Shown here in pieces: positions 1 to 8,815 of a DNA stretch of 64,000 nt. Under the pieces are notes generated by a model. It searched no databases, had not been told where the DNA came from, and saw only the letters and a list, made by a program, of their open reading frames with translations. Within the stretch, counting starts at the first letter, position 1. Each line of letters begins with the position of its first letter. The stretch is from Bacteroidota bacterium (GTDB lineage Bacteria; Bacteroidota; Bacteroidia; Chitinophagales; Chitinophagaceae). Location of the stretch: the NCBI GenBank assembly GCA_023424015.1, contig JAFAEM010000004.1:62001-126000 (forward strand), in the 5' to 3' direction. The translations under genes and the position numbers were made by a program.

Positions 1-1
1 A

Positions 2-79
2 AACCTTCCCACTATTGGAACCAATAGGCCTGAAAAGCAGTTTATCAATTGGCATAACGAAAATGTATTTAAAGGGTAG
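2..79 (+). CDS. Possible 3' end of an unidentified gene
   Basis: Frame 2 is open from the window edge for 25 codons and ends at a TAG at 77-79. The peptide ends in NWHNENVFKG and has an ordinary soluble-protein composition. There is too little sequence to identify a family, and the stretch could be chance. Confidence 0.2.
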   Translation, partial: NLPTIGTNRPEKQFINWHNENVFKG

Positions 80-154
80 TCGGGAACCAAACTGAAGCCG
101 TTGTATAGGATACTATAACATACGGCGCCAGTGTCAGGCAATAGATCGGGTAAT

Positions 155-421
155 CTATTTTAAAGCATCGTCATGGCTCTTAAACAACGATTCTACCAGC
201 TTCTTATCGTTTTTCCTTTTGATCTTTTTCCTTAAATGATTGCTGATGAAAAGAAAAATCAATCCACCAATTAGAAAAATGTTGGAGCCAATAAAATAGG
301 CGATTTGCTCTACTTTATTAGGATGGTCAATAAATGGACGATGACCCCCTATATATCCTAAAAGGTTCAAGAGAATACAGAGTATGCCTAATATTAAAAA
401 GATATTTTTTGCAGTGATCAT
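155..421 (-). CDS. Small two-helix membrane protein of unknown function
   Basis: This is an 88-residue protein if translation begins at the ATG at 421, which has a GGGATA purine run about 10 bases upstream. A longer in-frame start at 463 exists but adds an unconvincing leader. Two hydrophobic segments are visible, at about residues 4-22 and 38-58. They are followed by a strongly basic stretch (RKKIKRKNDKK) and a short charged tail. This pattern fits a small inner-membrane protein with a cytoplasmic C-terminus. I recognise no family. It lies downstream of the terminator of the next minus-strand gene, so it is probably transcribed separately. Confidence 0.5.
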   Translation of the reverse strand: MITAKNIFLILGILCILLNLLGYIGGHRPFIDHPNKVEQIAYFIGSNIFLIGGLIFLFISNHLRKKIKRKNDKKLVESLFKSHDDALK

Positions 422-633
422 GATATCCCGATGTGTTGTTTCGCTGAAGCAATGTCCAACCAAGATACAATGAAACTACAATACACCCATTTCCTGAAGG
501 GAATGGACGTATTGGCGATTCTAAGGCAGTTTTTTCTAAAAAGTAATTTGATTCCACTTGAAAGAAATTCACACAGCAAGATTTTATTATGGTTACCTGC
601 ACACTAATACTGTTATGATTTTTGAGAGGTAGC

Positions 634-679
634 AAAAAAAAATGCCTTACCGTTATTAAAACCGATAAGGCATTTTTTT
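634..679 (-). terminator. Rho-independent terminator
   Basis: A 16-bp stem (AAAAAATGCCTTACCG against its complement with one mismatch) closes a loop of about 8 bases and is flanked by A and T runs. It lies about 15 bases past the stop of the NamZ-like gene and should end that minus-strand transcript. The A/T symmetry means it could work in both directions. Confidence 0.75.
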
Positions 680-693
680 ATTTGAAAAGAATT

Positions 694-1905
694 CTACGGA
701 TATAACAAATACTTCTTTCGCATCTTCTTATACTCGCTCAACCCCGGCTCCCAGCTTTTACGGATCTCTTCTTCAGATACTCCGTTGATGATCTGGTGGC
801 GGAATTCAGTGGTGCCTATTTGGATTTCGATCCTGTTCATCTGATTACTGAGTTTGGAATCGAAGAATTTTTCCTTATGAGGATGGTTTTTGTAAAGCTC
901 CATGATCCACTTGATGTTGATCTGTTTACTTTTTCTCAGCTTCTCTATATCATAATTGCGCAAATCAAGACCAAAACATTCCTGGTCCATAAACAAGGGC
1001 GTTTCGGCCATACCTTTAATACCGGTAGGTGTGTAGGAGAACGAGTAAATTCCTTTTAGCTCAGGGCTACCCAACACTGTAAAGGGGAAATACGTGCCAC
1101 GCCCGTGATTGAGATAAGTAGCTTCAAACATACAGGTGGAAGGATAGAGCATCACCGCCTGTTGGGTGTTCAGGTTGGGCGAAGGTTTTACAGGTAAAGT
1201 GTAAGGCATTTCATGGTCGTAGTTAGCAACAGGGATAATGGTGATCTTACATTTCGCTTTATTTTCCAGCCAGCCTTCACCATTGGCCATTTGTGCAAAT
1301 TCCCCAATGGTCAGGCCATGCGCCATCGGTATGGGGAACATACCTATGCCAGACCTGTGTTTCATATCCAGTATGGGCCCGTCGACCAGGTAGGCGTTGG
1401 GATTGGGACGGTCTAAGAGAAGCATTTCCTTGCCGTTTTCCACGCAGGCATCCATCAGCCGTTTGAGGGCATTAATGTTTGTGTAATATCGCACACCCAC
1501 ATCCTGCAAATCATAGATCAGGATGTCGATGTCTGCCATATCTTCTTTGCTGGGTTTATTTTTCTTACCATATAACGACACCAGCGGGATACCGGTAGCA
1601 GAATCTATTTCATCGTCCACGGCAACGCCCGCACTTGCATTGCCACGAAAGCCATGTTCGGGACCAAAAACCTTAACGATGTTGACACCTAGTTTCTGGA
1701 GGCTGTCCACCAGGTGTGTATTTCCAATAATAGTAGTAGGGTTGGCCATTACCGCTACACGTTTACCTTTTAAAAGAGGTAAATATTTTTCTGTTTGATC
1801 AGCACCGGTGCGAATGGGTTCTTTCTGTGGTTTCTTTACTGTTAAGAATGCCTGCAAAGCAATAAAAAAGACAAATAAGGGGGCAAGTAAAAGCCATTTT
1901 TTCAT
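694..1905 (-). CDS. DUF1343 / NamZ-type exo-beta-N-acetylmuramidase
   Basis: This 403-residue secreted protein begins with an N-terminal signal or anchor helix (about residues 4-22). It carries the hallmarks of the DUF1343 family: MANPTT near residue 53, GPEHGFRG at 81-88, DLQDVGVRYYT at 132-142 and DRPNPN near 165. Characterised NamZ members remove terminal N-acetylmuramic acid from muropeptide-derived glycans in cell-wall recycling. The length is normal and no motif looks broken. The gene stands alone, with a strong terminator just downstream. The family call is firm; the exact substrate is inferred from the family. Confidence 0.85.
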   Translation of the reverse strand: MKKWLLLAPLFVFFIALQAFLTVKKPQKEPIRTGADQTEKYLPLLKGKRVAVMANPTTIIGNTHLVDSLQKLGVNIVKVFGPEHGFRGNASAGVAVDDEIDSATGIPLVSLYGKKNKPSKEDMADIDILIYDLQDVGVRYYTNINALKRLMDACVENGKEMLLLDRPNPNAYLVDGPILDMKHRSGIGMFPIPMAHGLTIGEFAQMANGEGWLENKAKCKITIIPVANYDHEMPYTLPVKPSPNLNTQQAVMLYPSTCMFEATYLNHGRGTYFPFTVLGSPELKGIYSFSYTPTGIKGMAETPLFMDQECFGLDLRNYDIEKLRKSKQINIKWIMELYKNHPHKEKFFDSKLSNQMNRIEIQIGTTEFRHQIINGVSEEEIRKSWEPGLSEYKKMRKKYLLYP

Positions 1906-2091
1906 ACTATAAATTGAGAAGCTAAATATACGCGGAAATGCAAATGCAGTAACTTATCGAATTGAAGTAAATCACTATTAACACTTTACTATAGGTTGCA
2001 AAAAGCCGCATTTTCCCATTACACTTGTCGCTTATTCACCCTGATCGTTACACAAGGCATGACTAGCTTTGACATCATAAAATTGAAAATC

Positions 2092-2769
2092 ATGCGTAAA
2101 ATTATTGTAACAACTTTTATGACCCTGGATGGGGTTTTACAGGCACCCGGCGGACCCGATGAGGATCGTACCGGTGGTTTTGAATGGGGTGGCTGGCAAT
2201 TCACTTATTCAGACGATGCGGCAGGGCAGGCGATCATGAAAATTTTGGAATCAGATTTTGACTTGCTATTGGGGCGGCGTACGTATGAAATATTCGCTGC
2301 TTACTGGCCCTATCAAAATGATTTTATCGCTCAGAAATTTAACCACATCCGTAAATATGTAGTGGGTACTTCAAATATTGATACATCCTGGCAAAACACG
2401 ATACAGTTGAAGGACGATGTGGTTAACAGGCTAAAAAAGCTGAAGACCGAAGACGGCGCCGATCTCCTGGTCCATGGCAGCAGTCGACTGATCCAGACAC
2501 TGCTTTCGAATCACCTGGTCGACGTATTGCATACTGTCGTGTATCCAATTACAATTGGCAAAGGGAAAAAACTTTTCGAAGAAGGCACGCAGCCACAGGA
2601 ATGGAAGGTGACAGAGTCGTTTGTGACTCCGGGAGGAGTGTCGATCATTAGTTATGAACCCGGCAAGCGGCTTAAAAAAGGATCTGAACTACCGGGTACG
2701 ATCAGTGATGCCGAAATTGCGAGAAGAAATAAATGGATACAGGAAGTAGGAAAAAACAGTGCCCGATGA
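2092..2769 (+). CDS. Dihydrofolate reductase family (RibD C-terminal domain) protein
   Basis: The protein is about 225 residues long. The start at 2092 (MRKIIVTTFMTLDG) is preferred because it matches the first beta strand of the family; the frame is open upstream, but the added residues look non-coding. TLDGVLQAPGG near the start, LLLGRRTYE and the DLLVHGSSRLIQTLL segment are typical of the RibD C-terminal, DHFR-like fold that binds NADPH. Members are often annotated as deaminase/reductase or DHFR family, and their substrates are mostly unknown. The gene is not beside riboflavin genes, so a role in riboflavin synthesis is not supported. Confidence 0.8.
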   Translation: MRKIIVTTFMTLDGVLQAPGGPDEDRTGGFEWGGWQFTYSDDAAGQAIMKILESDFDLLLGRRTYEIFAAYWPYQNDFIAQKFNHIRKYVVGTSNIDTSWQNTIQLKDDVVNRLKKLKTEDGADLLVHGSSRLIQTLLSNHLVDVLHTVVYPITIGKGKKLFEEGTQPQEWKVTESFVTPGGVSIISYEPGKRLKKGSELPGTISDAEIARRNKWIQEVGKNSAR

Positions 2770-2789
2770 TGATCATTCGTCGGACACTG
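2757..2789. terminator. Possible hairpin terminator between convergent genes
   Basis: A 10-bp stem with one mismatch (CAGTGCCCGA and TCGGACACTG) spans the stop codon of the reductase-like gene, between two converging genes. There is no clear T-run after it, so its strength is uncertain. Confidence 0.3.
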
Positions 2790-2818
2790 CTATAGACTTA
2801 AGTTGGGTTAGGGTATAA

Positions 2819-3211
2819 CTATGATTTGCCCGTAAGCTTTATTCTTTTTTTCCAGAAAATATATGACAGGATACCCGGCACGATCCAGACAAGCATAAAT
2901 GCTATCATGGGATCCAGTGTTCCCTTCGCTACAGCAATACTGGAATAAACTACCGCGATCAGGTCGAAGAACAAACCGGCATAGGCCCATTCCTTGATCG
3001 TCTTTAATCCCGGGATCAGGATCATCAACGAGCCGATCAGTTTGGCATAACCAGTAAATGGAATAAAATAAACCGGGTAGCCAAGTTGCTCGTGTATCAG
3101 CGTCTTCGCGTCATCATTAACAAGTATGCTGCCGTAAGATGAATAGATCATGAGCGCAGCGAACATGATGGTAAATATCCAGTAAAGGGTTTTGACTGTT
3201 TTGCTCTGCAT
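2819..3211 (-). CDS. DoxX-like family membrane protein
   Basis: The protein has 130 residues from the ATG at 3211 (MQSKTVKTLYW). A longer in-frame start at 3262 adds a Lys/Phe-rich leader that I do not trust. Four hydrophobic helices are visible. The pattern GYAKLIGSLMILIPG followed by EWAYAGLFFDLIAV is typical of the DoxX-like family of small four-helix membrane proteins. Roles proposed for the family range from redox stress to quinone-linked reactions, and none can be assigned here. The gene faces the reductase-like gene head to head. Confidence 0.75.
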   Translation of the reverse strand: MQSKTVKTLYWIFTIMFAALMIYSSYGSILVNDDAKTLIHEQLGYPVYFIPFTGYAKLIGSLMILIPGLKTIKEWAYAGLFFDLIAVVYSSIAVAKGTLDPMIAFMLVWIVPGILSYIFWKKRIKLTGKS

Positions 3212-3345
3212 GTTAAATTTTTTTAGAAAAAAAGTTACAAAAAAACATTTTCTTTTTTGCAATGCTGAATGGAAAAGATCACGCTGATAACCCGTCTTCT
3301 CCGAATGTTGTAACTTAATGCAAACAATCGCGAATTATTTTTCCC

Positions 3346-3689
3346 ATGACAAGACTCTATTACGATGAAAAAGGTGACTCCCGTTTTGAGGATTTGACTT
3401 TTTATCTGGATGGCGTAGGTGATTTGGCAGGTTGTCTGACGAAATTCCTGCCTGGTCTATAATCTTTCGCCAAGTCAGGATGGATTACGATTACCAGTTT
3501 CACAATACGCCGCAGAGACAGTACCTGGTGCCGCTTGATGGCGAAATTGAGATTGAAACTTCGTTGGGCGATAAAAGGATTTTCTGAATGGGTGATGTGT
3601 TGTTGATGGAGGACATCGAGAGGCGTGGTCATCGAACGAGGAATATCAAAAAGGCGGTGAGCAAATCTGTATTTTTTACATTATCATAG
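3346..3689 (+). pseudogene. Cupin-domain protein, broken by a frameshift and an in-frame stop
   Basis: The first frame starts at the ATG at 3346 (MTRLYYDEKGDSRFEDLTF) and stops at a TAA at 3460. Near base 3426 the natural reading moves to another frame, as expected from a one-base deletion. That frame continues GRLSDEIPAWSIIFRQV, then HNTPQRQYLVPLDGEIEIE, and then meets a TGA at 3585-3587 where a Gly or Arg is expected. Reading resumes with MGDVLLMEDIERRGHRTRN and ends at a TAG at 3687-3689. Joined together, this is a full-length cupin of about 113 residues, so only two lesions break it. Decay therefore looks recent, or one lesion is an assembly error. Confidence 0.75.
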
Positions 3690-4559
3690 CTATCGAACGG
3701 ATTCCATAAAGCGAGTGATCAAATCAGCCACTTCCGGAAAATTTGTTTCCAGTGCCATATGACCCGCTTCCAGGATATGGAACCCGGCACGTGGCAGATC
3801 GCGCTGGTAGCAATATGCTTCTTCCAGACTAAAGAACACATCATACTTACCCCAGACGATCAATGCAGGAGGTTGATGCTGACGGAAATATTGCTGGAAT
3901 AAGGGAAACATATCCAGGTTTGACCGGTAGTCGCAATTCAGCTCAAACTGCATATCTATATTGCCTTGCCTTTTCATCAGAGTCCAGTCAAGAAGCGGCA
4001 ATTCGGGGCTGAGGTTGTTCAACAGGTGATGTGGCAGACCTCCCGTGTATTGTTCGTGGACACCCGATTCACTCAGGAAAGCAGCGATCTTTTGTTTTTT
4101 ATCCGTCGTGGGGTTGTCCCAGTAATCACGTGTCTCATCCCATTGCGGCCCAAGGCCTTCTTCGTATGCGTTACCGTTCTGTATAATTATGCCGTTTATT
4201 TTTTCAGGACTGGCTATGCAGATCCTTAAGCCAATAGGGCACCCATAATCATGCAGGTAAATGGTGAATGCGCTCAGCCCTACTGCGTTAGTAAAACTAT
4301 TGATATAAGCTGCAATGTTTTTAAAGCTGTATTCAAATTCCACTGGATCAGGAAAAGAACTGAAACCAAAACCGGGGTAGTCGGGTGCAACAAGATGAAA
4401 GCGGTCAGACAATGCAATCATCAGATTTTTGAACATGACCGAGGAAGACGGAAACCCATGTAGCAGAAGCAAAGAGGGATTTTCAGTTTCTCCCGCTTCG
4501 CGGTAGAAGATATCAACACCACTTACAACAATCGACTTATTCTGGATTTGTCCGGGCAT
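3690..4559 (-). CDS. Alpha/beta hydrolase (epoxide hydrolase / haloalkane dehalogenase type)
   Basis: A 289-residue soluble hydrolase with no signal peptide. The oxyanion-hole motif HGFPSSS lies at about residues 34-40. The nucleophile elbow is LHDYG with Asp104 as the likely nucleophile, the acid is probably Asp240 in WGKYD, and the base is His267 in AGHMALE. An Asp nucleophile rather than Ser is typical of the epoxide hydrolase and haloalkane dehalogenase branch. Its stop codon abuts the broken cupin gene on the other strand. It is preceded by an AraC regulator in the same direction, about 45 bp upstream, which may control it. The substrate is unknown. Confidence 0.8.
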   Translation of the reverse strand: MPGQIQNKSIVVSGVDIFYREAGETENPSLLLLHGFPSSSVMFKNLMIALSDRFHLVAPDYPGFGFSSFPDPVEFEYSFKNIAAYINSFTNAVGLSAFTIYLHDYGCPIGLRICIASPEKINGIIIQNGNAYEEGLGPQWDETRDYWDNPTTDKKQKIAAFLSESGVHEQYTGGLPHHLLNNLSPELPLLDWTLMKRQGNIDMQFELNCDYRSNLDMFPLFQQYFRQHQPPALIVWGKYDVFFSLEEAYCYQRDLPRAGFHILEAGHMALETNFPEVADLITRFMESVR

Positions 4560-4604
4560 ATTTATGCTTTTTAGGACAAGCGCAGTAATAGTGCCAGATA
4601 AAAA

Positions 4605-5495
4605 CTATCTGATCTCAGGGCTATACATGCCCATATATTGTTGCCTGTATCCGTTTGGAGAGAAACCTGTCACGTTTTTGAAATGCCTGAAAAAGTTAGA
4701 ACGATTGTTAAAACCGCATTCAAAGCAAACAATTTCCGTTGTTAGCTGAGGTTCTTCTATCAGCAATCTCCTGGCGTGACTGATGCGAATTTCGATCAGG
4801 AAATCATTAAATGTCTTTTTGGTCATCATTTTGAAGTAACGACAAAATGAGGTAACACTGAGATTAGCCACCGAAGAAATCTCATCAAGCGTAATGTTAT
4901 TGCGATAATTCTCAAACGTAAACTGGTAAATCTTGTTGAGACGGTCAATTTCTTCTTTGTTTGACCTGTAGTTTACAACTCCGGAATTTATGGCTTTCAA
5001 ATCTTTACTTTCCACCAGGATATTGACCATCTGAAGAATAGTTACCAGCCGGCTTAATCCATCCTTCTTTACAGAGAGATGCATGAGCTTGAGAATTTCC
5101 TGTTTTGTTTTGCCCAGTATCTCCTGGCCGAGTTTAGCTTTTTCGTACAATGCGTGCACAACGGCTGCTTCCGGTTTGCTCAGAAAGTCTGCCCCCGCAA
5201 AGTCAGGAAGAAAATGTACTACGATTGCTTCTGCGGTTACTTCCGGGTCGCCTTTAAAATATACTTCATTGCAACGCCACATATGTGGCAAATTACTTCC
5301 TAATAGCAGAAGCTCTCCTGCATTGAAATTGCTGATATTTTCTCCGACAAAACGAACACCTTCACCCCTGATTATATAGTGCAGTTCAAGTTCAGGATGG
5401 TAATGCCAAACCGTCCCAAAATTAGGAAGGGTATGCCTGCGGGAGAGGTAAGTATATTGAGAATTGCGTGGGACAAGATGGAAATGCGGTTTCAT
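4605..5495 (-). CDS. AraC-family transcriptional regulator with N-terminal cupin
   Basis: This 296-residue protein has an N-terminal cupin sensing domain (HYHPELELHYIIRGEG near residues 32-47, then GELLLLGSNLPHMW) and a C-terminal pair of helix-turn-helix motifs. The C-terminus shows the AraC/XylS signature: LDEISSVANLSVTSFCRYFKMMTKK, then IVCFECGFNNRSNFFRHFK and GFSPNGYR. Such regulators usually sense small sugars or similar ligands. The gene sits between the hydrolase gene downstream and the divergent susC gene, so either could be a target; the 288-bp gap to susC would hold both promoters. Confidence 0.85.
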   Translation of the reverse strand: MKPHFHLVPRNSQYTYLSRRHTLPNFGTVWHYHPELELHYIIRGEGVRFVGENISNFNAGELLLLGSNLPHMWRCNEVYFKGDPEVTAEAIVVHFLPDFAGADFLSKPEAAVVHALYEKAKLGQEILGKTKQEILKLMHLSVKKDGLSRLVTILQMVNILVESKDLKAINSGVVNYRSNKEEIDRLNKIYQFTFENYRNNITLDEISSVANLSVTSFCRYFKMMTKKTFNDFLIEIRISHARRLLIEEPQLTTEIVCFECGFNNRSNFFRHFKNVTGFSPNGYRQQYMGMYSPEIR

Positions 5496-5783
5496 AATTA
5501 AGCTTGTTTTGCTAATATACGGTCTTCATGTCAAATAAATTATCTCTACTTGTTTGTGCACCACAACACGCAAATTATTCATAAAGTATATAACAGTATG
5601 ATTGTCATGTATTATAAAATAAATATTTAATAAATGGGAAGAAAAAAGTTGATCATTGAAATTATCGGCGTGATAATATTGTAGACAGAGTGGCTAAATG
5701 CGTGGTCGAAATTGAAATTGCTTTCTGAGATATTTGCTCTGACAGAATTTACTGAACAGGTTGTTACCAGGAAAATTGCTATT

Positions 5784-8780
5784 ATGAAAAAACTAACGAA
5801 ATGCTTGCAGGGAAGATTAGCACATCTGCTTATCACCCTCATCACAGTACCGTCTTTTGTAATCGCGCATGCGCAGGAACTTCGTACCGTGAAGGGTACG
5901 GTCACCGGGTCAACAGGGCCGCTCGACGGAATATCTGTCGTTGTCAAAGGCACAGACCAGGGCGTCACAACAGACATGAATGGTGAATATACGATACCGG
6001 TCAATACCGGTGCAACGCTTGTTTTTAGCAGTGTAGGGTATCAATCGGTGGAAATCCCGGTTGATAACAGGTCGGTCATCGATGTTGAACTCTTCAGTTT
6101 GGCCAAAGTGAATGAAGAGGTAGTTGTGGTAGGGTACGGAAGCCAGTCCAGGCGCAATGTTACAGGCGCCATCAGCAAGGTTGACATGAAGACAACTGAA
6201 GCTTTGCCCAATACCAATGTAACACAGGCGCTGAGAGGGAGAGTTGCCGGAGTACAGTTTACAGACAATGGCCGCCCCGGTCAGAATGGATCGATCCTGA
6301 TTCGCGGACCTCGTTCGCTGAGTGCAGCCAACAACCCTTTGATCATCCTGGATGGAGCATTTTTCAACGGAAGTATGCTTGACATCAATGCCAATGACAT
6401 TGCTTCCCTGGAAGTATTAAAAGATGCAAGCGCAGCAGCTATTTACGGTTCGCGTGCTGCAAATGGCGTTATACTCATCACATCCAAGAAAGGCACTTCT
6501 GAAAAGCCTACTATTGGTGTAAACCTGTTTTACGGACGATCGGAATGGGCGGAAAAGATGAAGCTCCTGTCACCGGAGAGGTATTTGGAAAAATCGATGG
6601 AAATAAGGAGGCTGAGGAATATCCCATATGATCCGAACGATCCTTCCACTTTCCTGACCATTACGGAAGCGGAAAATTACAATAATGGCAAGACGATCGA
6701 TCCTTATGACATGGTTTCACAACAGGGACAGATCCTTTCTGCAGATGTAAGCGTGGCCCGTAAGACAAAACTCACGAACTATTATATGTCTGCCTCCATG
6801 TCAAAGGAGAACGGGCTCATATACAACGATGATATTAAGCGACTGGCAGTTCGTCTTAACCTGGAAAGCAAGATCACCGACTGGCTCACCCTGGGCACAA
6901 GAACGATGTTTTCCGAAAACGATCAATCCGGTATTTCCGCCAATCTATCGCAGGTACTCAGGCAAAGTCCGTTCGGTACCTGGTACAGGGATGACGGAAG
7001 CCCTACACAGTTTACCGTTCCCGAAGACCAGGGCGCTTCGCCCAATCCCTTGCGCGACGCTTATCTCACATCCAACGATTATGTGAGAAGTAATTTAAAC
7101 GCGAATTTTTATGCAGACGTTAAAATACCGAAGATAAAGGGGCTGTCATATAAGCTAAACTTTACGAATAATCACAGGTGGCTAAGGGAGTATGTAGCTA
7201 CCAGGCAGGATATATACCTGACTGGCACCAACAATAGCGGAGCTTCCAAAAGAAATTGGAGAGCCAACGACTGGGTTGTGGAGAACATCCTTGATTACAA
7301 CTTCCGGATCGGCAACGCCCACAAGTTTGGACTTACTCTATTATATGGTGAGAACAGGGATTTTGAAGAGACAACCACGGCCAACGCTGACCAACTGGAG
7401 TTCGATGCCTTTGGTTGGAACCGGCTGAATGTTGGTGCCCTTCAGACTGTATCCTCATCTGCTCAGAAAGTCACCGGCGTATCGTCGATGGCAAGGCTTA
7501 ACTACCGTTTTCTTGACCGCTATCTTTTAACATTGACAGCGCGCAGGGACGGCAGTTCCGTATTTGCCGCAAATAATAAATATGCCACGCTGCCATCGAT
7601 AGCCGTTTCCTGGATCGCCTCAGAAGAGAAATTCCTCAGGGATATATCATTCATCAATTTCCTGAAACTTCGGGCTTCATACGGAGCGGTAGGCAACCAG
7701 GCTATTTCGCCTTACCAGTCGCTGAGCAGGGCCAGCATCAGCAGGTATGTCTTCGGTCCGGAATCAGCGCTCGGGATTTATCCGTCCAGCATACCCAATA
7801 GCGAACTCAAGTGGGAAACGACCTATATCGCAAATATTGCCGCCGATTTCCAGTTGTTGAATAGTCGTATCGGAGGTACTATCGAACTGTATGATATGAA
7901 TACACATGATCTGCTGGTGGAACGTTCCATCCCGATCATGACGGGTTATTCTTCGATCTGGACGAATCTGGGACAGGTTAACAACAAGGGTATCGAAGTG
8001 ACGTTGAACACAGTCAATATAAGATCCGGGAAGTTTGAATGGAGTACAGACTTTGTATTGTCCCGCAACAAAAACAAGATCGTGAGCCTCTATGGTACAG
8101 ATGCGGATGGTGACGGAAAAGAAGACGATGATTTAGGCAATCGCTGGTTCATTGGACATCCCATCGATGTCTACTATGATTACGAATTTGATGGTATTTA
8201 CCAGGAAGGCTCGCAACTGCCGGCAGGCTACCAGGTAGGCTTCGCCAGGTTTAAAGACCTGAATAAAGATGGTAAGGTAGAAGCCACACATGACCGCACC
8301 ATTGTCGGCCAGGGTGGACAACCCAAGGTACGCTGGGGTATCACCAATAATCTTACTTATGGCGATTTCAGGCTTTCTGTTTTTATCAATGCCATGCAGG
8401 GATGGATCGCTACGTTTAATGAACTGGATTTCCTGAACAACAGTTTGGATCCGGTCAGGCCAGTCAATATGTACGATGGCGGCTGGTGGACTCCTGAGAA
8501 CAAATCAGAGACCAGGCCTTCACTGGAGTACCGGAGAAGCGTGCTGGGACATAGCTGGTATGCAAGCCGCAATTTTGTTCGGATCCAGGATGTATCACTG
8601 GCCTATAATTTACCAACTTCTTTTTTAAAGAAATACAGGTTGACCAGGCTTAACGCATTTATCAGCGGGAAAAACCTCGCAACGTTTACAAAATGGCCGG
8701 GACATAATCCTGAGTCGATCAGCAGCGAGCGCTATCCCATTGCCAGAACTTATGCGATAGGCTTCAAACTCGAGTTTTAA
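5784..8780 (+). CDS. SusC/RagA-type TonB-dependent outer-membrane transporter
   Basis: The start at 5784 (MKKLTKCLQG) gives a 998-residue protein with a signal peptide ending near AHAQ. It is followed by a carboxypeptidase-regulatory-like domain (VKGTVTGSTGPLDGISVVVKG), a TonB-box-like stretch (EEVVVVGYGSQ) and a plug domain (ALRGRVAGVQ, SILIRGPRSL). A 22-strand beta barrel ends in the typical aromatic C-terminus KLEF. SusC proteins import glycan fragments with TonB energy and are capped by the partner SusD, which is the next gene 35 bp downstream. An earlier in-frame start at 5712 adds only a poor leader. This is the first gene of the predicted PUL. Confidence 0.92.
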   Translation: MKKLTKCLQGRLAHLLITLITVPSFVIAHAQELRTVKGTVTGSTGPLDGISVVVKGTDQGVTTDMNGEYTIPVNTGATLVFSSVGYQSVEIPVDNRSVIDVELFSLAKVNEEVVVVGYGSQSRRNVTGAISKVDMKTTEALPNTNVTQALRGRVAGVQFTDNGRPGQNGSILIRGPRSLSAANNPLIILDGAFFNGSMLDINANDIASLEVLKDASAAAIYGSRAANGVILITSKKGTSEKPTIGVNLFYGRSEWAEKMKLLSPERYLEKSMEIRRLRNIPYDPNDPSTFLTITEAENYNNGKTIDPYDMVSQQGQILSADVSVARKTKLTNYYMSASMSKENGLIYNDDIKRLAVRLNLESKITDWLTLGTRTMFSENDQSGISANLSQVLRQSPFGTWYRDDGSPTQFTVPEDQGASPNPLRDAYLTSNDYVRSNLNANFYADVKIPKIKGLSYKLNFTNNHRWLREYVATRQDIYLTGTNNSGASKRNWRANDWVVENILDYNFRIGNAHKFGLTLLYGENRDFEETTTANADQLEFDAFGWNRLNVGALQTVSSSAQKVTGVSSMARLNYRFLDRYLLTLTARRDGSSVFAANNKYATLPSIAVSWIASEEKFLRDISFINFLKLRASYGAVGNQAISPYQSLSRASISRYVFGPESALGIYPSSIPNSELKWETTYIANIAADFQLLNSRIGGTIELYDMNTHDLLVERSIPIMTGYSSIWTNLGQVNNKGIEVTLNTVNIRSGKFEWSTDFVLSRNKNKIVSLYGTDADGDGKEDDDLGNRWFIGHPIDVYYDYEFDGIYQEGSQLPAGYQVGFARFKDLNKDGKVEATHDRTIVGQGGQPKVRWGITNNLTYGDFRLSVFINAMQGWIATFNELDFLNNSLDPVRPVNMYDGGWWTPENKSETRPSLEYRRSVLGHSWYASRNFVRIQDVSLAYNLPTSFLKKYRLTRLNAFISGKNLATFTKWPGHNPESISSERYPIARTYAIGFKLEF

Positions 8781-8815
8781 AACCTTTTCTTTTATTAAGA
8801 ATAAAAATTACTGAA

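Noticed and set aside
327..635. 102-codon minus-strand frame overlapping the small membrane protein
   Set aside because: It has no hydrophobic or family pattern and covers the better-supported membrane protein in another frame.
3402..3632. 76-codon minus-strand frame overlapping the cupin region
   Set aside because: It is the antisense shadow of a broken cupin gene read on the plus strand, whose motifs (HNTPQRQYLVPLDG) are clear.
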